Shown here piece by piece: positions 29,249 to 39,335 of a DNA stretch of 64,000 bases. The DNA lies in the NCBI RefSeq assembly GCF_003350345.1, contig NZ_QNVJ01000009.1, positions 1 through 64,000 on the forward strand, given 5' to 3'. The notes beneath the pieces are model-generated. The model did not search any database and was not told the DNA's origin. It saw nothing but the letters and a program-made list of their open reading frames with translations. This DNA is from Alkalilacustris brevis (GTDB lineage Bacteria > Pseudomonadota > Alphaproteobacteria > Rhodobacterales > Rhodobacteraceae). The translations under genes and the position numbers were made by a program. Positions within the stretch are counted from its first letter, which is position 1; every line of letters starts with the position of its first letter.

Positions 29249-29600
29249 ATTCCTCACCCTCCCTTGCGGCCAGTCGCGCTGGCCTTGGGGCCAAGTCTTT
29301 TTTCCTCTCGCCTGCCGGCCAACCCGGACGCGACCGGGCACGGCGATGTCCGCAGCCGCCTTCCGGCGGGGTTGCGCCCGGCTGGCGCCCGACCCTTTTG
29401 CATCTCGCGCCGTCCTGCGCAAGGATTCCTGCTCCAAGCCTTGTGCCATGCAGGCTGCGGCGGGGCGGTTTGCACGAATCCCGGGCATCGCGCGGCAAGT
29501 GGCCGAAAATCCGGTTGCGCTTTCCTATGGGTGTCAGGCTGATTGTTGAAATCGAAATTGCATGGTGTTTCAATAGATAGAATCTATCAGGAGGCCCGCC
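29249..29600. other. Divergent region mnhA/oxyR
   Basis: No gene recognised; open frames here are compositional. The half next to oxyR (29520-29590) is AT-rich and carries an OxyR-type site at 29573-29587. The mnhA promoter must lie in the GC-rich half but I cannot place it. Confidence 0.6.
29573..29587 (+). promoter_or_regulatory. OxyR-type half-site before oxyR
   Basis: ATAGATAGAATCTAT fits the half of the E. coli OxyR consensus (ATAG-N-T-NNN-A-N-CTAT) at every fixed position and is a near-perfect dyad. It ends 13 bp before the oxyR start codon, a position suited to autorepression. I do not see a good second half at the expected 7-bp spacing. Confidence 0.6.
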
Positions 29601-30536
29601 ATGCCCACCTTGCAGCAGATGCGCTATCTTGCCGCACTGGCCGAGACGCTGCATTTCCGCCGGGCGGCGGAACTGGCCCATGTGACCCAGCCGACGCTTT
29701 CGACCCAGCTGCGCGAGCTTGAGTTGCGCCTTGGCGTGCAGTTGGTCGAGCGCTCGCGCAGCCGGGTGATCCTGACGCCCGTGGGCGAGGAAATCGCTCG
29801 TCGCGCCCGCGCGGTGCTGCGCGATGTCGAAGAAATCCGCGCCGTCGCACGGTTCGCGCGCCAGCCGCTGCACGGCACTATGAAGGTGGGCGTGGTGCAG
29901 ACGCTGGGGTCGTATCTGCTGCCGCTGATCGTGCCCGACCTGCATCGCAGCCACCCCGAGCTGGGTTTTTATGTGCGCGAGGGGCTGCCCGAGGCGCTGC
30001 TGGGCCGACTGGAACAGGGCGGGCTGGAGTTGCTGTTTTGCGCCTTGCCGGTCAACCGTGCCGATCTGGTGGCGACGCCGCTGTTTCACGAGCCGCTCAT
30101 GCTTGTCGCGCCCGAGGAGCACCCGTTGGCCCGTCACGAGGTGGTGGATGCCAGCGCGCTGAAGGACCAGACGATCCTGACCCTTGAGCCCGGCCACCGG
30201 ATGCATGACCAGATCGGCGATTTCTGCCGCGATGTGGGGGCGCGCATCTCGCCCGATTACGAGGGCACCAGCCTCGACACGCTGCGCCAGATGGTGGCCA
30301 TGGGCATGGGGCTTTCGCTGCTGCCCGCGCTTTACGTGCGCTCCGAGGTTGCGCGCGAGCGGCTGGTGGTGGCCCGCCCCCTGCGCGCGCCCGCCCCGGC
30401 GCGGCAGATCGGCATGGTCTGGCGCAAGGGCAGCGCGCGCGCCGGCGAGTTCAGCGACCTTGCCGGAATCATCCGTGATATCCTGCGTACCCGCGCGCCC
30501 GAAATTTCGGTGCCGGAAGACGAAGCGGCGGCGTGA
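29601..30536 (+). CDS. oxyR: OxyR-like LysR-family regulator lacking the peroxidatic Cys
   Basis: 311 residues: N-terminal LysR helix-turn-helix (LHFRRAAELAHVTQPTLSTQL) and an OxyR-like effector domain with TSLDTLRQMVAMGMGLSLLPAL, which is strikingly OxyR. In E. coli OxyR the peroxide-sensing pair is C199 in GHCLRDQ and C208 in GFC. Here the first is R200 (GHRMHDQ) and only the second is kept (C209); another cysteine is C147. It therefore should not sense peroxide by the classic disulfide. AGGAGG precedes the ATG at 9 nt. No katG or ahpC is nearby. Confidence 0.85.
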   Translation: MPTLQQMRYLAALAETLHFRRAAELAHVTQPTLSTQLRELELRLGVQLVERSRSRVILTPVGEEIARRARAVLRDVEEIRAVARFARQPLHGTMKVGVVQTLGSYLLPLIVPDLHRSHPELGFYVREGLPEALLGRLEQGGLELLFCALPVNRADLVATPLFHEPLMLVAPEEHPLARHEVVDASALKDQTILTLEPGHRMHDQIGDFCRDVGARISPDYEGTSLDTLRQMVAMGMGLSLLPALYVRSEVARERLVVARPLRAPAPARQIGMVWRKGSARAGEFSDLAGIIRDILRTRAPEISVPEDEAAA

Positions 30537-30555
30537 CACCGCTGTCTTGTGTTTT

Positions 30556-30626
30556 GGCGCGGCGGGCCTGCGGCCCTTGCCTCCGCGCCAATGCCTTCGG
30601 CGAGGATATTTTTGCCAAGAAGAAGG
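30556..30626 (+). repeat. Dispersed GGATATTT element, copy c (long form)
   Basis: Core at 30591-30626 (ATGCCTTCGGCGAGGATA, TTTTTGCCAAGAAGAAGG) preceded by a GC-rich hairpin module with GGGCC/GGCCC arms, shared with copies d and e. Located between convergent oxyR and hisH, in oxyR direction. Confidence 0.85.
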
Positions 30627-30653
30627 GGCCGCGCTTTCGAGGCGCGCGCGCCT

Positions 30654-31292
30654 TCAGGGGGTCCAGCGCAGGAAATTGGCGATCAGCCGCAGCCCGGTGG
30701 CCTGGCTTTTCTCGGGGTGGAACTGGGTGCCGATCATGGTGTCGCGCCCGACGATGGCGGTAAGCGGCGCGCCATACTCCACATGCGCGAGCCGTTCGGA
30801 GCCGCGGTCCACCCGGAAGTGATAGGAATGCACGAAATAGGCGTGATCGCCGGTGCTGATCCCGTCCAGCACCGGGTGGGCATGGTCGATCACCAGATCG
30901 TTCCAGCCCATATGCGGCACTTTAAGGGCCGGGTCGTCCGGCGCGATGGCGACCACCTCGCCGCCGATCCAGTTCAGCCCGGCGACATCCTCGTATTCGC
31001 GCCCCCATGTGGCCATCATCTGCATACCCACGCAGATGCCCAGAAACGGCACCGCGCGGTGCTCGACCGCCTCGCGCAGCGCCTGTGTCAGCCCTGGCAC
31101 CGCGTCGAGCGCGCGGCGACACGCCGGAAAGGCCCCGTCGCCGGGCAGCACGATGCGATCGGCGCGGGCCACATCCTCGGCCCGGGCCGAGACCAGCACC
31201 TCGCCGCCGCCCACCTCGGCCGCCATGCGCTGAAATGCCTTCTCGGCCGAGTGCAGGTTGCCGCTCTCGTAATCGACCAGAACCGTCAGCAT
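30654..31292 (-). CDS. hisH: Imidazole glycerol phosphate synthase, glutaminase subunit
   Basis: 212-residue class I glutamine amidotransferase that feeds ammonia to HisF in histidine synthesis. Nucleophile C87 in LGICVGMQ; catalytic H192 and E194 in TQFHPEKS. ATG 31292 with GAGG upstream gives MLTVLVDYESGN, the typical start. It follows hisB after 4 bp; hisA and hisF are beyond view. Confidence 0.96.
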   Translation of the reverse strand: MLTVLVDYESGNLHSAEKAFQRMAAEVGGGEVLVSARAEDVARADRIVLPGDGAFPACRRALDAVPGLTQALREAVEHRAVPFLGICVGMQMMATWGREYEDVAGLNWIGGEVVAIAPDDPALKVPHMGWNDLVIDHAHPVLDGISTGDHAYFVHSYHFRVDRGSERLAHVEYGAPLTAIVGRDTMIGTQFHPEKSQATGLRLIANFLRWTP

Positions 31293-31296
31293 GGCC

Positions 31297-31884
31297 TCAC
31301 AGCGCCCCTTTGGTCGAGGGGATGGCATCGCCCGCGCGCGGGTCGGGCTCCACCGCGTCGCGCAGGGCGCGGGCCACGGCCTTGAAGGCGGCCTCGGCGA
31401 TGTGGTGGCTGTTCGCGCCATCGAGCGTGGCCACATTCAGCGTGATCCCGCCATGGGTGCTGAAGGCCTGGAAGAACTCGCGCACAAGCTCGGTGTCGAA
31501 TGTGCCGATCTTCGGGGTGGGAAAGCCCACGTTCCACACCAGAAAGGGCCGGCCCGACAGGTCGAGCGCGGCGCGCACCAGCGCGTCATCCATCGGCAAG
31601 AGGCAGGCGCCATAGCGGCGGATGCCGCGCTTGTCGCCAAGCGCCTGTGCCAGTGCCTGGCCCAGCGCGATGCCGCAATCCTCGACCGTGTGGTGATCGT
31701 CGATATGCAGATCGCCCTTGGCGCGCAGTGTGATGTCGATCAGCGAATGCCGCGCCAGCTGGTCCAACATGTGGTCGAAAAAGCCCACGCCGGTGGCGTT
31801 CTCGCCCTTGCCGGTGCCGTCCAGATCGACGCGGACGGTGATTTCCGTCTCGGTGGTGTTGCGGGTGATTTCGCCTGCGCGCAT
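31297..31884 (-). CDS. hisB: Imidazoleglycerol-phosphate dehydratase
   Basis: 195 residues, monofunctional form without the phosphatase domain of the enteric protein. Metal-binding motifs [20 protein letters not shown] and the second-half [14 protein letters not shown] are all present. ATG 31884 has GGAGG 7 nt upstream; an adjacent GTG at 31887 is possible. Divergent from the methylase gene across 297 bp. Confidence 0.96.
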   Translation of the reverse strand: MRAGEITRNTTETEITVRVDLDGTGKGENATGVGFFDHMLDQLARHSLIDITLRAKGDLHIDDHHTVEDCGIALGQALAQALGDKRGIRRYGACLLPMDDALVRAALDLSGRPFLVWNVGFPTPKIGTFDTELVREFFQAFSTHGGITLNVATLDGANSHHIAEAAFKAVARALRDAVEPDPRAGDAIPSTKGAL

Positions 31885-32181
31885 CACGGGGCCTCCATGT
31901 GTTCGAGCCCCGCTTATAGGCAGGCCGGGGCGTGCTGAAAAGACCGGATGGCCCGGGCCCGCGCGCGCAGGCCGGAGTGTTGGCAGGAAAGCACCAACTC
32001 ACATGCCGGGTCCGCAGTGCCGCGCGCGCCCGCAGCGGGGCCGCGCGGCGGCAAAGCCGGGCCGCAAGGGTCGCACCCCAGGCCCGCGTGATCTGCTCGC
32101 GCCGCGCCCTCCGGCCATTGACAGGCGCCGCGCTGCCGGCCAAGTCGGCCGCACCGCCGCTGCAAGCAAAAGGCCAAGCGC

Positions 32182-33354
32182 ATGACCCCAGCCGCCCGCC
32201 TCCAGGCCGCAATCGAGGTGCTCGACCGCATCACCGCTGGCGCGCCGACCGAACAGGCGCTGCTTAACTGGGCGCGGTCCAGCCGCTTTGCCGGCTCGAA
32301 AGACCGCGCGGCGGTGCGCGATCATGTGTTCGATGTGCTGCGCTGCTGGCGCTCCTGCGCGGCGCTGGGCGGGGGCGAGAGCGGCCGGGCGCTGATCATC
32401 GGCGCGTTGCGCGCTGCGGGGCAGGATGTGGCGGAACAGTTCAGCGGCGCGCGTCATGCGCCGCCGCCGCTGACCTCGCAGGAGGCCGCGCTGCTGGCGC
32501 ACCAGCCGGACCTGCCCGAGAACGTGGCGCTCGATTGCCCCGACTGGCTTGCGCCGCGATTGCGCGCGGCCCTGGGGGCGCGGTTCGCGCCAGTGATGGA
32601 AGCCCTGCGCCACCGTGCGCCCGTCTTTCTGCGGGCCAATCTGGCCCGTGCCAGCCGCGAGGCGGCCCGCGCGGCTCTTGCCGAAGAAGGGGTTGAGACC
32701 CGGCCATCCGCGATTGCTGACACCGCGCTCGAGGTCACGGCGAACGCCCGCCGCGTACAGCATACACAGGCCTATCTGACCGGGCTGGTGGAGTTGCAGG
32801 ACGCCGCCTCGCAGGCCGTGGTTGCGGCGCTGCCGCTGCGCGCCGGGCAGCGGGTGCTCGATTATTGCGCCGGGGGTGGCGGCAAGGCTCTGGCAATGGC
32901 TGCGCGGGCCGGGGGGGCGATCCTTGCGCATGACGCGGACCCGGCCCGCATGGCCGATCTGCCCGCACGCGCGGCACGGGCCGGGGCGGCGATCACGCCG
33001 CTTGCGGGCGATGCGCTGCGCGCCGCGGGGCCATTCGACCTGGTGCTGCTGGATGTGCCCTGTTCCGGCTCGGGCAGCTGGCGGCGCGCGCCTGAGGCCA
33101 AGTGGCGCTTCACCGAGGCGCGGCTGCATCAACTGGAGGCCACGCAGGCGCAGATACTGCAAGAGGGCGCAGGCCTTATCGCGCCGCGTGGCTTGCTGGC
33201 CTATGTGACCTGCTCGCTGCTGCGCGAAGAGAACGAGGCCGCCGTGGCGCGTTTTCTCGCCGGGGCGCCGGAATGGCGCTGCACACTGCAACGGCGCTGG
33301 CTGCCCTGCGACGGGGCGGACGGGTTCTTTCTTGCACTCTTGACGAGAGATTGA
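32182..33354 (+). CDS. RsmB/NOP-type rRNA cytosine-C5 methyltransferase
   Basis: 390 residues: N-terminal NusB-like helical domain (IEVLDRITAGAPTEQALLNWARSS) and a SAM-dependent methylase with motif I VLDYCAGGGGKALAMA, catalytic cysteines in DVPCSGSGSW and YVTCSLL. The PC and TC cysteines are those of RNA m5C methylases. Close to RsmB (16S C967) but shorter, so the exact target is not certain. cckA follows at 106 bp. Confidence 0.88.
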   Translation: MTPAARLQAAIEVLDRITAGAPTEQALLNWARSSRFAGSKDRAAVRDHVFDVLRCWRSCAALGGGESGRALIIGALRAAGQDVAEQFSGARHAPPPLTSQEAALLAHQPDLPENVALDCPDWLAPRLRAALGARFAPVMEALRHRAPVFLRANLARASREAARAALAEEGVETRPSAIADTALEVTANARRVQHTQAYLTGLVELQDAASQAVVAALPLRAGQRVLDYCAGGGGKALAMAARAGGAILAHDADPARMADLPARAARAGAAITPLAGDALRAAGPFDLVLLDVPCSGSGSWRRAPEAKWRFTEARLHQLEATQAQILQEGAGLIAPRGLLAYVTCSLLREENEAAVARFLAGAPEWRCTLQRRWLPCDGADGFFLALLTRD

Positions 33355-33392
33355 GCGAGGTATACGCAATCATGGGTTGTGGCGCGCTGCTG

Positions 33393-33407
33393 TTAATCAG
33401 GGTTTAA
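33393..33407 (+). promoter_or_regulatory. CtrA-type site before cckA
   Basis: TTAATCAGGGTTTAA is TTAA-N7-TTAA, the full consensus for the alphaproteobacterial master regulator CtrA, 53 bp before the cckA start. Confidence 0.55.
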
Positions 33408-33460
33408 GGTTTTGTGTCCGGAATGGAGCGCGACGAATCCTGATCTTGGGGGGCACTCAG

Positions 33461-35782
33461 GTGTCGCAAACGGCGCTCGAACCGCATTCGATGGGGCGCA
33501 TGGCCCTGTCGCTCTCGGCTTCGGTCTGGCCGCTGATGATCGCGGCCGCCGGGGCAGGGGCCACGGCCTGGCTGGTGGCCGAGCCGATGGTCAGCCTGGT
33601 GCTGGCATCGGTGGCGGCCACGCTGTTCTGCCTCGGGCTGTTGATCCTGTGGCTGGCGCGGCGGCATCTGCGCGCGCAGGGCGCTCTGGCCGAGCAGCTG
33701 GACGAACTGGTCGGGCAGGACGCGGCGCCGGCCTTCTGCACCGATGCCGACGGCTGCATCGGCTATCAGAACGCCGCGGCGGCGGAACGCTTCGGCGAAC
33801 ATGACGGGCGCACGCTGCTACGCGCGCTGGGCAACAGTTTCGCCAACCCCGCGGCGGTGCTCTTCCGCCTGCAGAACCGGGCCAGCGCGCTGGGCGCCGC
33901 GCGCGAGGATGTTGTCACCCGGCAGGGGCATGTGCGGCTTTCGGTCCACCGCATGGGCGCGCAGGATTTCTTCTGGCGGCTCGAGGAAATGGCCGAGCGC
34001 AGCAGCAGCGGCGGCCGCGGCGCCGAGGGGCTGAGTCTGCCGATGCTCACTGCCTCGAAGAACGGCACGATCCTTTTCATGAACGATGCGCTGCGCCGGA
34101 TTGTCGGCGGGCGCATGCGTTCGATCGACCGGGTCTTTCCCTATCTGCCGCTGCGCTCGGGCGAGGTGACGGAGGTTTCGGGCGCCGAAGGCACGCTGCG
34201 CGCCCTGGTCGCCGAGGTCGAGGGGGCGAGCGGCCGGCGCGAGATTTACCTGCTGCCGATGCCCGAGGGAGAGCAAGGCGCGCTCCCCGCGCGCGGCGAT
34301 TTCGAGGATCTGCCGGTGGCGCTGATCAAGGCCGCGCCCGACGGCGCGCTGATCGAAGCCAATCGCATGGCGCGCGACCTGGTGGGCCTGCCGCCCCGCC
34401 TCGAAGACATGCCGGACCTGGCCCTGGGCGACCTGATCGAGGGGCCGGGCCGGCCGATCCGCGACTGGCTTGCCGACGTGATGGCCGGCCATGCCGAGAA
34501 CCGTCCGCAGACGGTGCGCGCGCGCCGCCGCGACGATGAGACCCATGTGCAGGTGGTGCTGCGCCGCATCGCGGGCGAGGGGCGCCCCGGCCTCGTCGCC
34601 GTGTTGCAGGACGCGACCGAACTGCGCTCGCTTGAGGCGCAATTCACCCAGAGCCAGAAGATGCAGGCCATCGGACAGCTCGCCGGGGGCGTCGCGCATG
34701 ATTTCAACAACCTGCTGACGGCGATCTCGGGCCATTGTGACCTGCTCTTGCTGCGCCACGACAAGGACGATGCCGATTACGCCGACCTCGTGCAGATCCA
34801 TCAGAACGCCAATCGCGCGGGCAGCCTGGTGGGGCAGTTGCTGGCATTCTCGCGCAAGCAGACGCTCAAGCCCGCGGTCTTCGACCTGCGTGACACGCTC
34901 TCCGACCTGACCCACCTGCTCAACCGGCTGGTGGGCGAAAAGGTGACATTCACGCTTTCGCATGACTCCGAGCTGCACATGGTCAGGGCCGACCGGCGGC
35001 AGATGGAACAGGTGCTGGTGAACCTCGTGGTGAACGCGCGCGACGCGATGCCGCAGGGGGGCGAGATCCGCCTCTCGACCGCGAACCGCACCTTGCGCGA
35101 AGACCTTGAGCGCGACCGCGCCCGCGTGCCGGCGGGCGATTACGTGGTGATCGAGGTCAGCGACCAGGGCGAGGGCATCGCGCCCGACAAGATCGACAAG
35201 GTGTTCGAGCCGTTCTTCACGACCAAGCGCGCTGGCGAAGGCACAGGGCTGGGCCTGTCCACCGCCTACGGGATCATCAAGCAGACGGGTGGGTTCATCT
35301 TTGCCGACAGCGTCGCGGGGCAGGGGGCCACGTTCAGCATCTACCTGCCGGCCTGCGATTTCGTACCCGAGCCTGCGCCGCCGCGCCCGGCGCCCTCGGC
35401 CCGGCCGGTCGGCGCGGGCGAAGGGGTCATCCTGCTGGTCGAGGACGAAGCGCCGGTGCGCGCCTTCGCCTCGCGCGCGCTCAGGATGCGCGGCTACACG
35501 GTGATCGAGGCCGACAGCGCCGAGCGCGCACTGGAAACCCTGCGCGACCCCGCGCTGAAGGTCGATCTGTTCCTCACCGATGTCATCATGCCCGGCAAGG
35601 ATGGGCCAAGCTGGGTGCGCGAGGCGCTGTCGGACCGCCCCGGGGCCAAGGTGATCTTCGTTTCGGGTTATGCCGAGGATGCGCTTTCCGGCGGTGCGGC
35701 GCAGATACCGAATTCGGCCTTCTTGCCGAAGCCCTTCTCGCTCAATGAGCTGGCCGAAATGGTGGAGCGGCAGATTCATTGA
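33461..35782 (+). CDS. cckA: Hybrid histidine kinase CckA
   Basis: 773 residues: two membrane helices (about 22-67), PAS-like sensor region (about 85-390), kinase core with H-box [17 protein letters not shown] (H413), HATPase boxes ([20 protein letters not shown]), and a C-terminal receiver with phospho-acceptor D707 in [12 protein letters not shown]. The H-box sequence and architecture are those of CckA, which drives CtrA phosphorylation through ChpT. Start GTG 33461 follows GGGGGG at 8 nt; ATG 33491 and 33500 are alternatives. A CtrA-type site precedes it. Confidence 0.93.
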   Translation: MSQTALEPHSMGRMALSLSASVWPLMIAAAGAGATAWLVAEPMVSLVLASVAATLFCLGLLILWLARRHLRAQGALAEQLDELVGQDAAPAFCTDADGCIGYQNAAAAERFGEHDGRTLLRALGNSFANPAAVLFRLQNRASALGAAREDVVTRQGHVRLSVHRMGAQDFFWRLEEMAERSSSGGRGAEGLSLPMLTASKNGTILFMNDALRRIVGGRMRSIDRVFPYLPLRSGEVTEVSGAEGTLRALVAEVEGASGRREIYLLPMPEGEQGALPARGDFEDLPVALIKAAPDGALIEANRMARDLVGLPPRLEDMPDLALGDLIEGPGRPIRDWLADVMAGHAENRPQTVRARRRDDETHVQVVLRRIAGEGRPGLVAVLQDATELRSLEAQFTQSQKMQAIGQLAGGVAHDFNNLLTAISGHCDLLLLRHDKDDADYADLVQIHQNANRAGSLVGQLLAFSRKQTLKPAVFDLRDTLSDLTHLLNRLVGEKVTFTLSHDSELHMVRADRRQMEQVLVNLVVNARDAMPQGGEIRLSTANRTLREDLERDRARVPAGDYVVIEVSDQGEGIAPDKIDKVFEPFFTTKRAGEGTGLGLSTAYGIIKQTGGFIFADSVAGQGATFSIYLPACDFVPEPAPPRPAPSARPVGAGEGVILLVEDEAPVRAFASRALRMRGYTVIEADSAERALETLRDPALKVDLFLTDVIMPGKDGPSWVREALSDRPGAKVIFVSGYAEDALSGGAAQIPNSAFLPKPFSLNELAEMVERQIH

Positions 35783-35872
35783 CGACGTCAGGCATTGACA
35801 GCGACAGGCATTGACGGGGGTTGGTATCGGCGGCGCCTGGCATTGACGGCTTCAGGCATCTGCGGGGCCCGT
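35777..35872 (+). repeat. 16-bp degenerate tandem repeat
   Basis: Units close to CATTGACGGCGTCAGG start at 35777, 35793, 35809, 35825 (poor), 35841 and 35857 (poor), a strict 16-bp period. The first unit covers the last codons and stop of cckA, so the array is not coding. Three units share CATTGACRG exactly or nearly. Confidence 0.7.
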
Positions 35873-35919
35873 CAGCGGCGGTCGCGCCGCGTCCTTCGCT
35901 TCACGAAGGCGCGAGGTTG

Positions 35920-35992
35920 CCCTTCTTCTTGGCGAAAGTATCCCCGCCGGAGGCACCGGCGCGGAATAAAGGGCCGGCAGGCCCGCCGCGCC
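35920..35992 (-). repeat. Dispersed GGATATTT element, copy d (long form)
   Basis: Core at 35920-35955, CCCTTCTTCTTGGCGAAA then GTATCCCCGCCGGAGGCA, followed by the GGGCC/GGCCC hairpin module as in copies c and e. Core has one substitution (GGATACTT on the minus strand). It is antisense to both flanking genes. Confidence 0.8.
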
Positions 35993-36220
35993 ATCTGGCC
36001 AGGCCGCCCTCGCGGCCTGGCGATTGCTCGATGTCTGCGCCTCGCTCGCATCTCACGCGGGTTTGGCCCGCAAGAGGCGCTGCTGTTCCGCTGCCGGGTT
36101 CAACAGCCCGTGGCCTGCCACTGGCGCGGCCTTGCACCCAAGGCAGGCCGGCCGCGTCCGCGCCCCGGCGCGGCCTGCAGGGCCGGACAGGACGGCGGCG
36201 GCTTGCTCACGGCTGCGTTT

Positions 36221-36235
36221 GTTCACACTATGTTC
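36221..36235 (+). promoter_or_regulatory. LexA (SOS) box of uvrA
   Basis: GTTCACACTATGTTC is GTTC-N7-GTTC, the direct-repeat LexA operator known from Rhodobacter and other alphaproteobacteria, 67 bp before the uvrA start. Confidence 0.8.
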
Positions 36236-36302
36236 ACATTTTCCGGTTGGAGACTCGGTCGCCCTGGCCTATGTCTGTGAGGATCGTGACGAGGGGCAGC
36301 CA

Positions 36303-39167
36303 ATGGCCGAACAGAAATTCATCTCGGTGCGCGGCGCGCGCGAGCACAACCTCAAGGGTGTCGATGTCGATATCCCGCGCGACCGACTGGTGGTGATCAC
36401 CGGCCTCAGCGGCTCGGGCAAGTCCAGCCTGGCCTTCGACACGGTCTATGCCGAAGGGCAGCGCCGCTATGTCGAAAGCCTCAGCGCCTATGCGCGTCAG
36501 TTCCTCGACATGATGCAAAAGCCCGATGTCGACCACATCTCGGGCCTCAGCCCCGCGATCTCCATCGAGCAGAAGACCACCAGCAAGAACCCGCGCTCGA
36601 CCGTGGGCACAGTGACGGAAATCCACGACTACCTGCGGCTGCTGTTCGCGCGCGCGGGCACCCCCTACAGCCCCGCGACCGGCCTGCCGATCGAGGCGCA
36701 GCAGGTGCAGGATATGGTCGACCGCGTCATGGCGATGGAGGAGGGCACCCGCGCCTATCTGCTGGCCCCCGTCGTGCGCGACCGCAAGGGCGAATACCGC
36801 AAGGAATTCCTGGAGTTGCGCAAGCAGGGGTTCCAGCGCGTCAAGGTCGACGGCGCCTTTCACGATCTCGAAGAACCGCCCGTGCTGGACAAGAAATACC
36901 GCCACGACATCGACGTGGTGGTCGACCGGATCGTGGTGCGCGAGGGGCTGGAGACCCGACTGGCCGACAGCCTGCGCACCGCGCTCGATCTGGCCTCGGG
37001 CATCGCGGTGCTGGAAACCGCCCCGCGCGAGGACGAGGGGGAGCCAGAGCGCCTCACCTTCAGCGAGAATTTCGCCTGCCCGGTCTCGGGCTTCACCATC
37101 CCCGAGATCGAGCCGCGGCTGTTTTCCTTCAATGCCCCGTTCGGTGCCTGCCCGGATTGCGACGGGCTGGGGGTGGAGCTGTTCTTCGACGAGCGCCTGA
37201 TCGTCCCCGACGCGGCGCTGCGACTGGCCGACGGCGCCATCGCGCCCTGGCGCAAGGGCAAGTCGCCCTATTTTCTGCAAACCATCGAGGCGCTGGCCCG
37301 GCATTACGAATTCGACGCGCGCGCGCCCTGGCGCGACCTTGCCCCGCATGTGCAGCAGGTGTTGCTGCATGGTTCGAACGGCGAGGAGATCGAGTTTCGC
37401 TATGACGAGGGCGGGCGCGTCTACAAGGTCACGCGCCCTTTCGAGGGGGTGATCCCCAACATGGAACGCCGTTGGCGCGAGACCGACAGCGCCTGGGTGC
37501 GCGAGGAGTTCGAGCGCTATCAGAACAAGCGCGACTGCGGCACCTGCGGCGGCTTCCGGCTGCGCCCCGAGGCTCTGGCAGTCCGGATCGGCGGGCTGCA
37601 TGTCGGGCAGGTCAGCAACATGTCGATTCGCGAGGCGCTGGACTGGGCCGAGGCGGTGCCGGCCCAATTGACCGAGCAAAAGCGCGCCATCGCCGGGGCG
37701 ATCCTGAAAGAGATTCGCGAGCGGCTGGGCTTCCTGGTCAATGTGGGCCTCGATTACCTGACGTTGTCACGCGGGGCGGGCACGCTTTCGGGCGGCGAAA
37801 GCCAGCGCATCCGGCTGGCCAGCCAGATCGGCAGCGGGCTGACGGGCGTGCTTTATGTGCTCGACGAGCCTTCGATCGGGCTGCACCAGCGCGACAATGA
37901 CCGGCTGTTGCAGACGCTCAAGAACCTGCGCGACCAGGGCAACACGGTGATCGTGGTCGAGCATGACGAAGAGGCCATTCGCGCGGCCGATCATGTGTTC
38001 GACATCGGCCCCGGCGCGGGGGTCCATGGCGGGCGCGTGGTGGCGCAGGGCACGCCCGACGAGATCGCCGCCGATCCGGCCTCGGTCACCGGGCAGTATC
38101 TGGCCGGCACCCGCCGCATCCCGGTGCCCGCCACACGGCGCGCGGGCAATGGCAAGACGCTCACGGTGGTCAAGGCCAGCGGCAACAACCTGCGCGATGT
38201 GACGGCGGAGTTCCCGCTGGGCAAGCTGGTCTGCGTGACCGGCGTTTCCGGCGGGGGCAAATCGACCCTGACCATCGAGACCCTGTTCAAGACCGCGAGC
38301 GCCCGGCTGAACGGCGCGCGCCAGACCCCCGCGCCTTGCGAGACGATCAAGGGGCTGGAGCATCTCGACAAGGTGATCGACATCGACCAGCGCCCGATCG
38401 GCCGCACGCCGCGCTCGAACCCGGCGACCTACACGGGCGCCTTCACCCCGATCCGCGACTGGTTCGCCGGCCTGCCCGAGGCCCGCGCGCGCGGCTACAA
38501 GCCCGGGCGCTTCAGCTTCAACGTCAAGGGCGGGCGCTGCGAGGCCTGCCAGGGCGACGGCCTGATCCGCATCGAGATGCATTTCCTGCCTGACGTCTAT
38601 GTGGAATGCGAGACCTGCAAGGGCGCGCGCTACAACCGCGAAACCCTGGAGATCAGGTTCAAGGGCAAGAGCATCGCCGATGTGCTCGACATGACGGTCG
38701 AGGATGCGCAGGCGTTTTTCCAGGCCGTGCCGTCGATCCGCGAAAAGATGGATGCGCTGATGCGGGTGGGCCTGGGCTATATCAAGGTGGGCCAGCAGGC
38801 GACCACGCTTTCGGGCGGCGAGGCGCAGCGCGTGAAGCTTTCGAAGGAGCTGGCGCGGCGGGCTACGGGCCGCACGCTCTATATCCTGGACGAGCCGACA
38901 ACGGGGCTGCATTTCGAGGATGTGCGCAAGCTCTTGGAGGTGCTGCACGAACTGGTCGATCAGGGCAACACGGTGGTGGTGATCGAGCATAACCTCGATG
39001 TCATCAAGACCGCCGACTGGATCATCGACATCGGCCCCGAGGGCGGCGACGGCGGCGGCAAGATCGTGGCCACCGGAACGCCCGAAGATGTGGCCGCCGC
39101 CGAGGCCAGCCATACCGGGCGCTATATTGCGCAGATGCTGCGCCCGCGCGGCTTGGCGGCCGAATAG
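36303..39167 (+). CDS. uvrA: Excinuclease ABC subunit A
   Basis: 954-residue DNA damage sensor of nucleotide excision repair. Two ABC ATPase modules ([22 protein letters not shown]), signatures [11 protein letters not shown] and [11 protein letters not shown], and zinc modules with [17 protein letters not shown] and [18 protein letters not shown]. It is complete and of normal length. ATG 36303 gives [14 protein letters not shown]; the open frame upstream is non-coding in character. Expression is probably SOS-controlled via the box at 36221. Confidence 0.98.
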   Translation: MAEQKFISVRGAREHNLKGVDVDIPRDRLVVITGLSGSGKSSLAFDTVYAEGQRRYVESLSAYARQFLDMMQKPDVDHISGLSPAISIEQKTTSKNPRSTVGTVTEIHDYLRLLFARAGTPYSPATGLPIEAQQVQDMVDRVMAMEEGTRAYLLAPVVRDRKGEYRKEFLELRKQGFQRVKVDGAFHDLEEPPVLDKKYRHDIDVVVDRIVVREGLETRLADSLRTALDLASGIAVLETAPREDEGEPERLTFSENFACPVSGFTIPEIEPRLFSFNAPFGACPDCDGLGVELFFDERLIVPDAALRLADGAIAPWRKGKSPYFLQTIEALARHYEFDARAPWRDLAPHVQQVLLHGSNGEEIEFRYDEGGRVYKVTRPFEGVIPNMERRWRETDSAWVREEFERYQNKRDCGTCGGFRLRPEALAVRIGGLHVGQVSNMSIREALDWAEAVPAQLTEQKRAIAGAILKEIRERLGFLVNVGLDYLTLSRGAGTLSGGESQRIRLASQIGSGLTGVLYVLDEPSIGLHQRDNDRLLQTLKNLRDQGNTVIVVEHDEEAIRAADHVFDIGPGAGVHGGRVVAQGTPDEIAADPASVTGQYLAGTRRIPVPATRRAGNGKTLTVVKASGNNLRDVTAEFPLGKLVCVTGVSGGGKSTLTIETLFKTASARLNGARQTPAPCETIKGLEHLDKVIDIDQRPIGRTPRSNPATYTGAFTPIRDWFAGLPEARARGYKPGRFSFNVKGGRCEACQGDGLIRIEMHFLPDVYVECETCKGARYNRETLEIRFKGKSIADVLDMTVEDAQAFFQAVPSIREKMDALMRVGLGYIKVGQQATTLSGGEAQRVKLSKELARRATGRTLYILDEPTTGLHFEDVRKLLEVLHELVDQGNTVVVIEHNLDVIKTADWIIDIGPEGGDGGGKIVATGTPEDVAAAEASHTGRYIAQMLRPRGLAAE

Positions 39168-39335
39168 CGCCTCTCGCCTTCTTGTCTGGCGCCGATGCGA
39201 TGGCGGCAGAAGTCCTGCGCGCAATGGTCCCGGGATTGCACGGGGTCACCGCCTTGTGAATGTGGCCTCATGGCTGTATGACCCCCGCCACGGCAGGGGT
39301 GCCGCCACCAGGGACCACGCAGCGGAGGAAGATCA

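Larger units (their letters stand above)
35783..36302. other. cckA-uvrA intergenic region
   Basis: 520 bp without a recognisable gene. In order: the 16-bp tandem repeat, dispersed repeat copy d (35920-35992), 220 bp of GC-rich sequence in which I see nothing, and the LexA box at 36221-36235. Confidence 0.65.

Noticed and set aside
29181-29549. 122-codon frame between mnhA and oxyR
   Set aside because: Starts inside mnhA on the opposite strand, low complexity, no ribosome binding site, no recognisable motif.
35777-35872. CRISPR-like array
   Set aside because: Units are adjacent with no spacers and decay quickly; no cas genes in the window.
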